Assembly: GCF_014841565.1 (NCBI RefSeq)
Contig: NZ_JACYUD010000009.1
Span: 158,203-222,202, forward strand
Length of the DNA: 64,000 nucleotides
Source: Rhizobium sp. CFBP 8762
GTDB lineage: Bacteria > Pseudomonadota > Alphaproteobacteria > Rhizobiales > Rhizobiaceae
Reading direction: 5' to 3'
The stretch's first letter is position 1. Each line of letters starts with the position of its first letter. The position numbers and the translations under genes were made by a program. Shown here piece by piece: positions 18,156 to 26,319 of the stretch. Under the pieces are notes generated by a model that was not told where the DNA came from, searched no databases, and worked only from the letters and a program-made list of their open reading frames with translations.

Positions 18156-18285
18156 CACTGCCTTCCCGTACCGCTCTAGCACCGTATCAGGCGCGCTCAG
18201 CAAACAGATTGGTTGCCCGCAGTCAGCGTAGTGGCGAAAAATACAACTGCCAATCGTTATAATTCGCCTACAAGAATTAATGGGT

Positions 18286-18315
18286 AAAAAAATACGCACC
18301 GGCGTCGCCGGTGCG
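18286..18315 (-). terminator. Rho-independent terminator for the small lipoprotein gene
   Basis: On the minus strand, a 9-bp stem CGCACCGGC/GCCGGTGCG with a 3-nt loop is followed by TATTTTTTT. It lies 33 nt past the stop at 18348. Confidence 0.88.
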
Positions 18316-18347
18316 TTCCAGGATGTCGATGGATGTTGCCAAACAGA

Positions 18348-18566
18348 TTACGGCTGCTGCGTATTCTGCGTGCCGCTTGGTGTGGTGGTTTGCGATGCGC
18401 CACCTGTTCCGGTCTGAGGCGTCGGCGAACTTTCCGTCGGTGCTGTCTGTCCTGATTCGGTGCCCGCTGGCGGAGTGGCTTGGGTTGGCTGCTTGTCGTT
18501 GGAATCGCTGCACGCTGCAAGTGTGAGCAGAGATGCACCCATAGTTGCCAATAGAAGTGTCCGCAT
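18348..18566 (-). CDS. Small Thr/Pro/Gln-rich lipoprotein
   Basis: 72 residues. The signal MRTLLLATMGASLLTLAACS has a Leu-Ala-Ala-Cys lipobox (Cys19). The mature part is low-complexity, rich in Thr, Pro, Ser, Gly and Gln. The ATG at 18566 is preceded by GAGGAG; the longer frame from 18719 is not supported. A terminator follows. Probably an outer-membrane-anchored small protein of unknown role. Confidence 0.75.
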   Translation of the reverse strand: MRTLLLATMGASLLTLAACSDSNDKQPTQATPPAGTESGQTAPTESSPTPQTGTGGASQTTTPSGTQNTQQP

Positions 18567-18683
18567 TGCGTGTCTCCTCTTCGGTTGTCGAACGCCACAA
18601 AAACTCGAGAGCGTCGACATTTGTTCCTTTTCGACGCGGCTTACCCGCGCACCCTTCTTTTTCCTGCGCTTTATCGTTATATT

Positions 18684-18953
18684 ATGGCCATGACCGAGAA
18701 AAATGACCCATTCGAGCATTCCGATTACGCTGGCGAGTTCGTGGAGGACGATATCGTTCTGCGTCTCGATATTTACCGGCCCGCCGGCACCAATGGTGAC
18801 TGGACGCTGGAAGTGGTGGACGAAACCGGTGCAACCACAGTCTGGGACGAACCGTTTGCAACCGACCGAGATGCCTATGAAGAGTTTCTGGCAACCATCG
18901 AACGCGACGGCATAAGGGCATTTCTGGAGGAGCCAGTTACGCTCCTACACTAA
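18684..18953 (+). CDS. Small acidic hypothetical protein
   Basis: 89 residues, strongly acidic, with a pattern of beta strands (DDIVLRLDIYRPAGTNGDWTLEVVDE). It has no signal or membrane segment. ATGs at 18684 and 18690 are both possible and no strong ribosome site is seen. The sequence looks like a conserved compact domain, but I cannot name it. Confidence 0.65.
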   Translation: MAMTEKNDPFEHSDYAGEFVEDDIVLRLDIYRPAGTNGDWTLEVVDETGATTVWDEPFATDRDAYEEFLATIERDGIRAFLEEPVTLLH

Positions 18954-19047
18954 ATGGGGGGTGTCCGTTTAAGGCCATTGTGTGGTGGGCGGAACAATGC
19001 CCTACCTCACCCGTTTTTCCTTCAGAATTTAAACGAGGAGAAACGTT

Positions 19048-19236
19048 ATGCCTAACCGTGATCCCCTGCCCCAGCCCGATGCCACTACACCGCGTGGTCC
19101 GTCCGTTACCCCGGGCATACCCGACCGCGAACAAGAGAGTTCACCGACACCGCCGGTGATTGCACCGACCAGTGACACAAAAAACCCGAATGACCCAACA
19201 TTGATACCCGTTGGTGACCCGGCTGGAATGGCATAA
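19048..19236 (+). CDS. Small Pro/Asp-rich hypothetical protein
   Basis: 62 residues, starting at 19048 after ACGAGGAGAAACGTT, an excellent ribosome site. The product is proline-rich and apparently disordered (PNRDPLPQPDATTPRG). It ends 11 nt before the tRNA gene on the other strand. The function is unknown. Confidence 0.65.
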   Translation: MPNRDPLPQPDATTPRGPSVTPGIPDREQESSPTPPVIAPTSDTKNPNDPTLIPVGDPAGMA

Positions 19237-19247
19237 TTTAAGAAAAG

Positions 19248-19324
19248 TGGTAGCGAAGGACGGATTTGAACCGCCGACACAAGGATTATGATTCCTCTGC
19301 TCTAACCAACTGAGCTACTCCGCC
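19248..19324 (-). tRNA. tRNA-Met (CAT anticodon)
   Basis: 77 nt on the minus strand, with CCA encoded. The acceptor stem GGCGGAG/CTTCGCT has two G-U pairs. The D arm GCTC/GAGC, anticodon arm GAGGA-ATCATAA-TCCTT and T arm with TTCAAAT are all intact. The anticodon is CAT. The sequence is of the elongator-Met type rather than initiator (pairs at position 1). An Ile-CAU tRNA is the alternative, but the body does not look like it. Confidence 0.93.
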
Positions 19325-19541
19325 AAAACGAACATTTTGATGTCCGCGTCAGTGGGGCGGCTTATAAGATGCGGCCCATGTTCCTGTCAAGCGAAGGCTC
19401 ACGCGTTTTTTAAAAATGTAACGCGTGAGACTCCTCAAGCGTGTAGAAATCTTTCAGATTTGCTCCTACGCTTTAGGTCCTTATTTGGTCGCATGCCGTT
19501 CACGCAAAACCGCTGCACACTTTTGCGCGGCATGCTTACAT

Positions 19542-20738
19542 TCAAGCTGCAACTGGCTTGTCCAAAAGCTGGCGTAAGGCTTCTTCAGCACTTGCTTCAC
19601 GTTCCGAACGCTGCACAAAGCCACCGCCGTAAATGCGGGCATCTTCCCCCTCGCCGGAGTAGAGCGCGCAGGCTTGACCAGGCGCCACACCGGCTTCACC
19701 ATCCAGCAGTTCAACGAAGATACCGCCTTCATCCATGCCCAGCAGCGAAGGCTTTGGCGGGCGGGTGGAGCGCACCTTGGCATAGCACTGAAAGCCCGCT
19801 TTGGCGGTCTCCATGAGGTCGGCATCGCCGAGCCAGTTGATGTCGCGCAAATAGACCTTGCGCGTCTCCAGCGCCTCTTTTGGACCAACGATCACGCGGC
19901 GGCTACGGGCATCCAGATAGACGACGTAAAGAGGCTCACCAGTCGCCACACCAATGCCGCGCCGCTGACCGATCGTGTAGTGGACAATCCCGTCATGGCC
20001 GCCCAGCACCCGGCCATCCATGTGCACGATATCGCCCTTGAGCGATGCATTCGGCTTCAATTTGGTGATGATATCGGTATATTTGCCTTGCGGCACAAAG
20101 CAGATATCCTGACTGTCGGCTTTCTTGGCAACAACCAGACCCATCTCCTCTGCCAGTTCACGCGTGCGAGCCTTGGACAGGCCACCGAGCGGAAAGCGCA
20201 GATAATCGATCTGCTCCTGCGTGGTCGCAAACAGAAAATAGCTCTGGTCCCGATCCGCATCCACGGGCCGGTACAGGCCCCGCCGACCGGGCTCGCCCGG
20301 CAAGGGATTGGGCCGCGAGCGAATATAATGGCCAGTGGCCAGGGCATCCGCGCCCAATTCCCGCGCCGTTGTCAGCAAATCGGCAAATTTAACTGTCTGG
20401 TTGCAGGTCACGCACGGAATCGGCGTTTCGCCTGCGACGTAGCTATCCATGAAGGGATTGATGACCGTCTCGCGAAACCGCTTTTCATAATCCAGCACAT
20501 AATGGGGAATGCCGATCACTTCGCAGACACGGCGCGCATCATCAATATCTTGCCCCGCACAGCACGAACCGGCGCGGTGCACCGCAGCCCCGTGATCGTA
20601 GAGTTGCAGGGTGATGCCGAGAACATCATAGCCTTCCCGTTTCAGGATACCAGCCACAACGGAGGAATCAACGCCGCCGGACATGGCAACGACAACGCGG
20701 GTATCTTCTGGCTTACGATCAAAATCGAGGCTGTTCAC
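19542..20738 (-). CDS. mnmA: tRNA-specific 2-thiouridylase MnmA
   Basis: 398 residues. The PP-loop [11 protein letters not shown] (about 20-30) binds ATP. The catalytic cysteines lie in [14 protein letters not shown] and in the later [10 protein letters not shown]. The substrate-recognition segment ATGHY and the C-terminal beta domain ([16 protein letters not shown]) complete the family layout. It thiolates U34 of tRNA-Lys, -Glu and -Gln at position 2. The gene is downstream of, and co-oriented with, nothing obvious; the tRNA-Met lies 217 nt beyond its stop. Confidence 0.96.
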   Translation of the reverse strand: MNSLDFDRKPEDTRVVVAMSGGVDSSVVAGILKREGYDVLGITLQLYDHGAAVHRAGSCCAGQDIDDARRVCEVIGIPHYVLDYEKRFRETVINPFMDSYVAGETPIPCVTCNQTVKFADLLTTARELGADALATGHYIRSRPNPLPGEPGRRGLYRPVDADRDQSYFLFATTQEQIDYLRFPLGGLSKARTRELAEEMGLVVAKKADSQDICFVPQGKYTDIITKLKPNASLKGDIVHMDGRVLGGHDGIVHYTIGQRRGIGVATGEPLYVVYLDARSRRVIVGPKEALETRKVYLRDINWLGDADLMETAKAGFQCYAKVRSTRPPKPSLLGMDEGGIFVELLDGEAGVAPGQACALYSGEGEDARIYGGGFVQRSEREASAEEALRQLLDKPVAA

Positions 20739-20867
20739 GAGTCTCTACCGCCATTTTCAAGCAAAGCGCACATAGGTGCCAAGCGTGGCGCAGTCTGAAA
20801 CCGGCACACGGGTTGGGCTGTATATAGAAACTTGTCAGCCGCAGAGCAAGAAAAACGCGAATCGCTT

Positions 20868-21581
20868 TTAAATCAGTTTCAGCCGCATGGCCCGCGCGAT
20901 GGCCTGCATGCGATTGACCGATTCGAGCTTGCGAACGGCACTTTTGAAATACGAGCTGACGGTGTTGCTGGAAATTCCCAGAATGATCGCGATTTCATCG
21001 CTGCTCTTTCCCGCTGCCGCCCACCGCAGGCACTCCAGTTCGCGGCTGCTCAGCCGCTCTTTCAGACCTTCGCTGTCGTTTGTGTCGAAGCCATCGAAAA
21101 TTTCGACAAGCGCATAATACAGATGCGCCATATCATCATGATGCAGCGGCCCACGCCCGCCCGAAAGCGCCAGAAAATAGGGGTTACCATCCACCCCGTG
21201 CAGCCGCGCCGCCAGTGTATTGACAAAATCGGCAGCCCGAAACCGCCGATCGATGTGTTCGTTGAAGCCGGGTATCGCCAGCAAAGACGATGGCATGAAG
21301 ACCGGAAGACCTGTGTGGCGAACCGCCTGCACCAGTTCACAAGCACCAAACGCACCGGTGGCGTTGTATTCGCGGACCAGATCGCCGGGCCAGTTGCAGA
21401 CCATCACTTGCTGGGCAAAATGTTGATGGTCGCCGCCCGCAAAGCGCGCAATGACGAACCAGGAAAAATCAAACTGCAGCGCTACGGTTCGCAACTGATG
21501 CAACACTGCGTAATTCATATGGCCGCTGCCGCTCTCGACAGCGCCTTTTATGGCCGAACCAAATTTTTGAACGTCCGTCAT
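20868..21581 (-). CDS. LuxR-family transcriptional regulator
   Basis: About 237 residues. The C-terminal GerE/LuxR helix-turn-helix is clear (LSSRELECLRWAAAGKSSDE with the recognition helix around ISSNTVSSYFKSAVRKL). The N-terminal 165 residues resemble an autoinducer-binding-type domain, without enough visible motif to claim acyl-homoserine-lactone binding. The start is 21581 (ATG) or 21596 (GTG); neither has a strong ribosome site. No LuxI-like synthase is present in the window, so this is a LuxR solo here. A GCGTGT-N5-ACACGC palindrome lies in the upstream region shared with sciP. Confidence 0.82.
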   Translation of the reverse strand: MTDVQKFGSAIKGAVESGSGHMNYAVLHQLRTVALQFDFSWFVIARFAGGDHQHFAQQVMVCNWPGDLVREYNATGAFGACELVQAVRHTGLPVFMPSSLLAIPGFNEHIDRRFRAADFVNTLAARLHGVDGNPYFLALSGGRGPLHHDDMAHLYYALVEIFDGFDTNDSEGLKERLSSRELECLRWAAAGKSSDEIAIILGISSNTVSSYFKSAVRKLESVNRMQAIARAMRLKLI

Positions 21582-21931
21582 CGTCGAACTGCGCACCGGT
21601 CATGAACTCGAAAAAGCGTCTTATCATCAATATGAGAGTTACCGTCGAGGGCCGAAAGAAAAAATAGGGTTTTTTATTGCTCATTCATGAACGGAAAACA
21701 CCGCTGACTGCCGGGTTTGAAAGGCGTGTTTGATACACGCACATCCTTCTGATTGCAGGCTTTGTGCCGCTGTCTTTTCAGCAATTGAAACGTGACATTG
21801 AATCGCATTTATCAAGATTGCCAGCGAAGTCTCTCAAATTATTAGCGAAATGTTACTTGGGGCTTAGGCAATTATTAAATGTGGCACGCTAGGGTGCCTG
21901 CATGTGGTCTTGAGTGTGTGTAGAGAGTCCA
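21582..21931. other. Divergent intergenic region between the LuxR-type gene and sciP
   Basis: 350 bases without an open frame. It must hold both promoters. Besides the palindrome at 21724-21740 it is A/T-rich near 21825-21895, with no canonical CtrA full site that I can find. Confidence 0.5.
21724..21740. promoter_or_regulatory. Palindrome GCGTGT-N5-ACACGC (candidate operator)
   Basis: A perfect 6-bp inverted repeat with a 5-nt spacer sits between the divergent LuxR-type and sciP genes. Symmetry and length resemble an operator; no T-run follows. Confidence 0.4.
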
Positions 21932-22207
21932 ATGACCGAGTTAGTACGACCCCGCGTAAAATATGTCATCGGCCCCGATGGCAGCCCGTTAACGATAGCC
22001 GACCTGCCACCGTCCAATACGCGGCGATGGGTTATCCGTCGAAAGGCTGAAGTCGTTGCCGCCGTACGCGGCGGGTTGCTGAGCCTTGAAGAAGCCTGTG
22101 CGCGTTATACGCTGACAGTGGAAGAATTCCTGTCATGGCAATCCTCAATCAATGATCATGGTCTGGCCGGTCTGCGCACGACGCGCATTCAGCAGTATCG
22201 CCACTAA
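21932..22207 (+). CDS. sciP: CtrA inhibitor SciP (DUF1153 family)
   Basis: 91 residues. The start is the ATG at 21932 (MTELVRPRVKYVIGPDGSPL), the conserved N-terminus of the family; the frame opens 18 nt earlier. It contains a helix-turn-helix (RRKAEVVAAVRGGLLSLEEA) of the homeodomain-like DUF1153 type. In Caulobacter, SciP is a small helix-turn-helix protein that represses CtrA-activated promoters in G1 and binds CtrA. The location about 1.1 kb from ctrA supports orthology. Confidence 0.9.
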   Translation: MTELVRPRVKYVIGPDGSPLTIADLPPSNTRRWVIRRKAEVVAAVRGGLLSLEEACARYTLTVEEFLSWQSSINDHGLAGLRTTRIQQYRH

Positions 22208-22321
22208 GCCTATCGCGCATAGGGGTGAAACCGCTTATCGCTCCTGATGCTGCAGCGTGATGATGCGAGTGATTACAGCGACGGGCGCCAAACATGATGC
22301 GCAAAGGTCGCTGTAACAACT

Positions 22322-22345
22322 GCTTAAATTGATTCCGATTTAAGC
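22322..22345. repeat. Inverted repeat GCTTAAAT-N8-ATTTAAGC
   Basis: Perfect 8-bp arms (extendable by one T/A pair) around TGATTCCG, which contains a GANTC site. No T-run follows, so it is more likely a protein-binding palindrome than a terminator. Confidence 0.5.
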
Positions 22346-22375
22346 AATTATGCAATAGTCAGAAAAAATAACCGA

Positions 22376-22391
22376 TGTGATACTCATCACA
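22376..22391. promoter_or_regulatory. Perfect Crp-type binding palindrome
   Basis: TGTGATACTCATCACA matches the Crp/Clr consensus TGTGA-N6-TCACA exactly. It lies between convergent genes rather than before a recognised promoter. Confidence 0.55.
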
Positions 22392-22516
22392 GCGGTTGTT
22401 TACGTTTGAAGAGAAAACGCCAAGCGTTCAACGGAGGCGACACCACCCTGCACGCTCCGGCACCCGAAGTAGCCGCAACGTCCTGGATCGTTTCCGGCCC
22501 AGGACAAAGCGCTTAT

Positions 22517-22867
22517 TCAAGCCCGCAAACGAACGGTAACATCCCGCTCTTCAAGGGCGGATGCCTTGGCGAACTCGGACTGCACATCTTCAAGGGCGAG
22601 TTCGGCAGCATCCTGTTGAACCTTCAGTTCCCGGATGGAAACCTGCAAGTTATCAGCACGCTGTCTGGCTGCCTTTGCGAATGTCGGATAGGCGAAGTGG
22701 TTCACATCGGTAATGCCGGATTTCTTTTCTTCAAAGACAATCTGGTTTTCCAACTCTTTCGCCATCCGCTCGAACTCAGACATCATCACCTGAAGTTGCC
22801 CCAGTTGACGTTGCTTTTCTCTCACCTGAAATTCTTTCAGGCGAACAAGGCTCTCACGTGACTTCAT
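22517..22867 (-). CDS. fliJ: Flagellar export protein FliJ
   Basis: 116 residues from the ATG at 22867 (MKSRESLVRLKEFQVREKQR), with CGGAG upstream; the longer frame from 22921 is less likely. The whole protein is an antiparallel coiled coil with heptads throughout, typical of FliJ, which chaperones flagellar type III export and stimulates the FliI ATPase. It stands alone here, without fliI. Position beside sciP and ctrA fits control by the cell cycle. Confidence 0.78.
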   Translation of the reverse strand: MKSRESLVRLKEFQVREKQRQLGQLQVMMSEFERMAKELENQIVFEEKKSGITDVNHFAYPTFAKAARQRADNLQVSIRELKVQQDAAELALEDVQSEFAKASALEERDVTVRLRA

Positions 22868-23306
22868 ACGCAATACTCCGTGGATAGCGAGATCCCGGTT
22901 ACCGGAATTCGGCCCGACCAACCGACCTCTGGGTGTCGGACCGGAAAAATTACCACGGTATTAACAAATACCGCTCCTTGGTAACCTTTCGTTTACGGGC
23001 ATCGTTAATCATAGAGACGATCTTTTAAGGGTAAGTAAATGACGGACGCCAAATAACAGACTTCGGATTTGATGAGTCCGCAGAATCCCTTAACCACACC
23101 AGTTAAGGTTCTGCTTGAGAAGACGCGCCCGTGATTATTATGTAAAAACAGGAGAATGCCTTAAATTTTTAACTTGTTCGATACACCTTGCCAGAGTGAA
23201 TCAGAATTTGTTAACCATTCCATGGCAGCCTCCAAATCAGGCAACGACTGGATCCGTATCGCGTAGGGGGCCATCGATACCTTAAGCGGCGGAAAAGGGG
23301 ATAATT
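22868..23306. other. Divergent fliJ/ctrA regulatory region
   Basis: 439 bases, A/T-rich, without an open frame. It holds the GANTC cluster and TTAA-containing sites annotated separately, and must carry the promoters of ctrA and fliJ. Confidence 0.6.
23074..23202 (+). promoter_or_regulatory. ctrA upstream region with three GANTC methylation sites
   Basis: GAGTC at 23074 and GAATC at 23083 and 23198 are CcrM target sites. An imperfect CtrA-like element, TTAAC-N7-GTTAA, lies at 23090-23106; its spacing differs from the direct-repeat TTAA-N7-TTAA. In other alphaproteobacteria ctrA transcription responds to CcrM methylation, GcrA and CtrA itself. The exact promoter cannot be placed. Confidence 0.5.
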
Positions 23307-24005
23307 ATGCGGGTTTTATTGATTGAAGACGACAGCGCGACAGCGCAGAGCATCGAATTGATGCTCAAGTCGGAAAGTTTTAACGTCTACACCACCGATT
23401 TGGGTGAAGAAGGTGTCGATCTCGGCAAGCTGTATGATTACGACATCATTCTGCTGGACCTGAACCTGCCGGACATGTCCGGATATGAAGTTTTGAGAAC
23501 GCTGCGCCTGTCCAAGGTCAAAACGCCCATCCTGATTCTGTCGGGCATGGCGGGTATTGAAGACAAGGTGCGTGGTCTGGGCTTCGGCGCTGACGATTAC
23601 ATGACCAAGCCTTTCCACAAGGATGAGCTTGTTGCCCGCATTCATGCCATCGTTCGCCGTTCCAAGGGTCACGCCCAGTCGGTCATCTCCACCGGCGAAC
23701 TGATTGTGAACCTCGATGCCAAGACCGTTGAAGTCGGCGGCCAGCGTGTGCACCTCACCGGCAAAGAATATCAGATGCTGGAGCTTCTTTCGCTCCGCAA
23801 GGGCACGACGCTCACCAAGGAAATGTTCCTGAACCACCTCTACGGCGGCATGGACGAGCCTGAACTGAAAATCATCGACGTGTTTATCTGCAAACTGCGC
23901 AAAAAACTGGCCAATGCCGCCGGTGGCGCAAACTATATCGAGACCGTCTGGGGCCGTGGCTATGTGCTGCGCGAGCCTGAAAGCGATTTCGCCGAAAGCG
24001 CCTGA
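23307..24005 (+). CDS. ctrA: Cell-cycle master response regulator CtrA
   Basis: 232 residues. The receiver domain has acidic pocket Asp8/Asp9, phospho-acceptor Asp51 and [15 protein letters not shown]. The OmpR-type winged helix (about 125-225) carries [25 protein letters not shown] sequence and GRGYVL. The near-complete match to the Caulobacter/Brucella CtrA pattern makes the call secure. CtrA controls division, flagellar and DNA-methylation genes and is phosphorylated through ChpT. The C-terminus ends Glu-Ser-Ala, close to the Ala-Ala degron type recognised by ClpXP. A terminator follows at 24031. Confidence 0.97.
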   Translation: MRVLLIEDDSATAQSIELMLKSESFNVYTTDLGEEGVDLGKLYDYDIILLDLNLPDMSGYEVLRTLRLSKVKTPILILSGMAGIEDKVRGLGFGADDYMTKPFHKDELVARIHAIVRRSKGHAQSVISTGELIVNLDAKTVEVGGQRVHLTGKEYQMLELLSLRKGTTLTKEMFLNHLYGGMDEPELKIIDVFICKLRKKLANAAGGANYIETVWGRGYVLREPESDFAESA

Positions 24006-24030
24006 TTGGCCTGCCCGTTGCCTGAATTGA

Positions 24031-24054
24031 ACCCGCCTCACCGGCGGGTTTTTT
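24031..24054 (+). terminator. Rho-independent terminator after ctrA
   Basis: Stem ACCCGCC/GGCGGGT with a 5-nt loop, then six T residues, 26 nt past the ctrA stop. Confidence 0.9.
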
Positions 24055-24089
24055 GTGAGTGCACGGCCTGGAACAAAAAAACGGCAGGA

Positions 24090-24323
24090 TTACCCGCCGC
24101 CTTCATTTTCGTCACGGTATAACCGTTTGTACAAATAACGCGCGAGCGCGTTTGAACTCAAGACACCTAGAACTACAGTCATAGCGATTATCACATTGTG
24201 CTCGACTGAGTCGTATTCAAATATCCAGATCCTTTGGAAAACCAAAGTCAGGATAGCGACAAGCGCGGGGCAACCCACGACTGCGACGACGAAATCGATA
24301 TGTCTGCGCAGAAGCAGCCACAT
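24090..24323 (-). CDS. Small two-helix membrane protein
   Basis: 77 residues with two hydrophobic helices (about 10-32 and 43-62) and a charged C-terminus YLYKRLYRDENEGGG. It starts 5 nt after the stop of the response-regulator gene, so translation may be coupled. No ribosome site stands out. Family not recognised. Confidence 0.55.
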   Translation of the reverse strand: MWLLLRRHIDFVVAVVGCPALVAILTLVFQRIWIFEYDSVEHNVIIAMTVVLGVLSSNALARYLYKRLYRDENEGGG

Positions 24324-24328
24324 GACGC

Positions 24329-24691
24329 TTACGCGGCGAGAGCCAGACCAGAAAATACGTTTTCCAGAATTTTGCGGTCGAATGGCTTGAGCAGAAAATC
24401 GTCGGCCCCTGCCCGCTTTCCCATCATCATCTTTTTAAGGTCAGCCTCGATCACGCAATAGTAGATACGCACCGATTTGCCATTGGGAAGACGCCGGATA
24501 TTGGCAATCAGGTCCAGCGCACCGTCCATGCCTGCGTCGACGATCAGAATATCGGCAAGTTCCGCCTCGCACCGCGCCAGCGCTTCCAGCCCATTTGCGG
24601 CATCCGATACCAGAAACCCCATGCCGGACAAAATTCTCATGCCGACTTTGCGGACGACGTCCGAATCATCAGCAATCATCAACCGTCGCAT
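24329..24691 (-). CDS. Single-domain response regulator
   Basis: 120 residues, receiver only. It has Asp8/Asp9 in the acidic pocket, a phospho-acceptor Asp in DILIVDAGMDG, and Lys in DFLLKPFDRK. There is no output domain. The ATG at 24691 is preceded by AAGGAGG. It lies directly downstream of chpT, so it may exchange phosphate with ChpT or act as a CpdR/DivK-like connector. The sequence does not match CpdR or DivK closely enough to use those names. Confidence 0.85.
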   Translation of the reverse strand: MRRLMIADDSDVVRKVGMRILSGMGFLVSDAANGLEALARCEAELADILIVDAGMDGALDLIANIRRLPNGKSVRIYYCVIEADLKKMMMGKRAGADDFLLKPFDRKILENVFSGLALAA

Positions 24692-24789
24692 GCTTGCCTC
24701 CTTCAACTCATCCCGAACGCGTAAGTAATGACACTAACAATCCAAACGCGTTTTAGCAAACCATACCTTAGCAGACTCTCGTATTATCT

Positions 24790-25434
24790 TCAGGCGGCCA
24801 TTCGTGCCGAAAACCGGATTTCCTCGGGCGTGGAGGTCACATCCAGCGCCATCCCGGCTTCATCGGCCAGCAGCACCGTGTAGTAGGGCTGAATGGTATG
24901 GGCATCGACAGCTTCTTCCAGCTGGGTGCGCAGCAACTCCACGAAGCGAGGTGGCACACGCATCATCTTGCCTGTGGCAACGATGGTAAATTCGGCATCC
25001 TGCTCTGGATTTTGCAGGGTAATATCCAGGATGCCACCGCGCGGAATAGCGCCATAGGCAATCAGAAACAGGTTGAGGAGCAGCTTGACGCGGTTTTTAG
25101 GAATAATCGCGCGTGGGCCATTCCAGATGACCTCGGTTTTCTTCTCGGCCGCAGCGAAATCCTTTGCGGCTTTTTCCGCTTCGCCCGTGTCGATGGACGC
25201 GCCGACCGACCCGGATGCACCGAAGGCAAGACGGGCAAATTTCAGCCGCACGGAGGCATTGAGTGCGCTACTACGGATGAGGTCCATGGCATCCTCGTCG
25301 GCACCGCCCTCATCCAGAAGTTCAAGACCGTTGTTGATAGCGCCGACCGGCGAAATAATATCGTGACATACGCGGCTGCACAGAAGGGCAGCAAGGTCCG
25401 GCCCGGTCAGTGTCAGGTTTGGATTTTTACCCAT
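24790..25434 (-). CDS. chpT: Histidine phosphotransferase ChpT
   Basis: 214 residues. The DHp-like helix carries the phospho-accepting His in LCSRVCHDIISPVGAINNGLE (His about 23), followed by a degenerate ATPase-like domain without nucleotide-binding boxes, as in Caulobacter and Brucella ChpT. It relays phosphate from CckA to CtrA and CpdR. The start at 25434 has GAAGGAA upstream. Its place in the same 5-kb block as ctrA and sciP supports the assignment. Confidence 0.9.
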   Translation of the reverse strand: MGKNPNLTLTGPDLAALLCSRVCHDIISPVGAINNGLELLDEGGADEDAMDLIRSSALNASVRLKFARLAFGASGSVGASIDTGEAEKAAKDFAAAEKKTEVIWNGPRAIIPKNRVKLLLNLFLIAYGAIPRGGILDITLQNPEQDAEFTIVATGKMMRVPPRFVELLRTQLEEAVDAHTIQPYYTVLLADEAGMALDVTSTPEEIRFSARMAA

Positions 25435-25672
25435 GGTCTTTCCTTCAGTGTCTTCGTCCGGCGTCAGATTGGGCATCGCGATGCGCGTCCGTCATGCCTG
25501 GCAGCGGCCCGGGACCCAAAGCCCGCGTCTGAACCATAATGACACCACATTTGGTAAACCGATTGTTAAGATGATAGCGTCAAATTGTGATGAACGGCAG
25601 GAATACGCATGTCCGATGTGATTCCAGCTTTGCAGCAGGTTCGCTCACGGTCTTTTCGCTACGGAGGATAAT

Positions 25673-26263
25673 ATGGCTCAGCTATCGAACTGTGGTAAGC
25701 GCGCTCTTGCGGGTCTGGCTTTGATATTATCCTGTGTGCTCTCGCTGGCAACGACAGGCCATGCACAGCAGGCTAACAACTCCACCTACTCGATGCGGGA
25801 AATCGTGGACGAGGGAAATTCGTTCTTTGGCAGCGCGTCCGGCGATCTGGCCAAGGTTGTCGAGCGCGCCTTCTCGCAATACGGCCTGCCCAACGGCTAT
25901 ATTCTGGGGCAAGAGGGCTCCGGTTCGTTCTTTGCCGGCGCAACCTACGGCGAAGGCCGGCTGAATACGAAAAATGCGGGTCGCCTGCCCGTCTACTGGC
26001 AAGGCCCGTCGCTCGGTTTCGACTGGGGCGGACAGGGTAGCCGCACCATGATGCTGGTCTACAACCTGCCGCACGTCAACAGCATCTATTCGCGGTTCGG
26101 CGGCGTCTCCGGCTCGGCCTATGTGGTGGCGGGCGTTGGCATGACGGTGCTGACCTACAACAACGTCGTCATCGTTCCCATTCGCACCGGTGTCGGCGCG
26201 CGTCTGGGCGTGAATATCGGCTATCTGAAAATGACGCCGAAACCGACATGGAATCCCTTCTGA
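25673..26263 (+). CDS. eipA: Envelope integrity protein EipA (DUF1134)
   Basis: 196 residues with a Sec signal peptide ending ATTGHAQQ (cleavage about residue 31-32). The conserved domain carries GQEGSGSFFAGATYGEGRL and FDWGGQGSRTMMLVYNLPH. This is the DUF1134 family. Brucella EipA is a periplasmic beta-sheet protein needed for envelope integrity and under CtrA control, which fits its location here. A ribosome site (GGAGG, ctacggaggataat) precedes the ATG. Confidence 0.88.
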   Translation: MAQLSNCGKRALAGLALILSCVLSLATTGHAQQANNSTYSMREIVDEGNSFFGSASGDLAKVVERAFSQYGLPNGYILGQEGSGSFFAGATYGEGRLNTKNAGRLPVYWQGPSLGFDWGGQGSRTMMLVYNLPHVNSIYSRFGGVSGSAYVVAGVGMTVLTYNNVVIVPIRTGVGARLGVNIGYLKMTPKPTWNPF

Positions 26264-26319
26264 CGGAACGTCTCGATACTTACCTCACACCCAAATTGCA
26301 AACCTGAATTGGTACGATT

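Larger units (their letters stand above)
22208..22516. other. Convergent intergenic gap between sciP and fliJ with two palindromes
   Basis: 309 bases between two 3' ends. It contains GCTTAAAT-N8-ATTTAAGC (22322-22345) and a perfect Crp-type site TGTGA-N6-TCACA (22376-22391). No open frame stands out. A small RNA transcribed from here would explain the operator-like sites, but none is demonstrated. Confidence 0.45.

Noticed and set aside
19248..19324. tRNA gene as an integration site for a mobile element
   Set aside because: No integrase, direct repeat of the tRNA end or change in gene content is visible on either side.
23090..23106. Canonical CtrA box upstream of ctrA
   Set aside because: TTAAC-N7-GTTAA is an inverted repeat with TTAA to TTAA spacing of nine, not the TTAA-N7-TTAA direct repeat. 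Kept only as a possible element.
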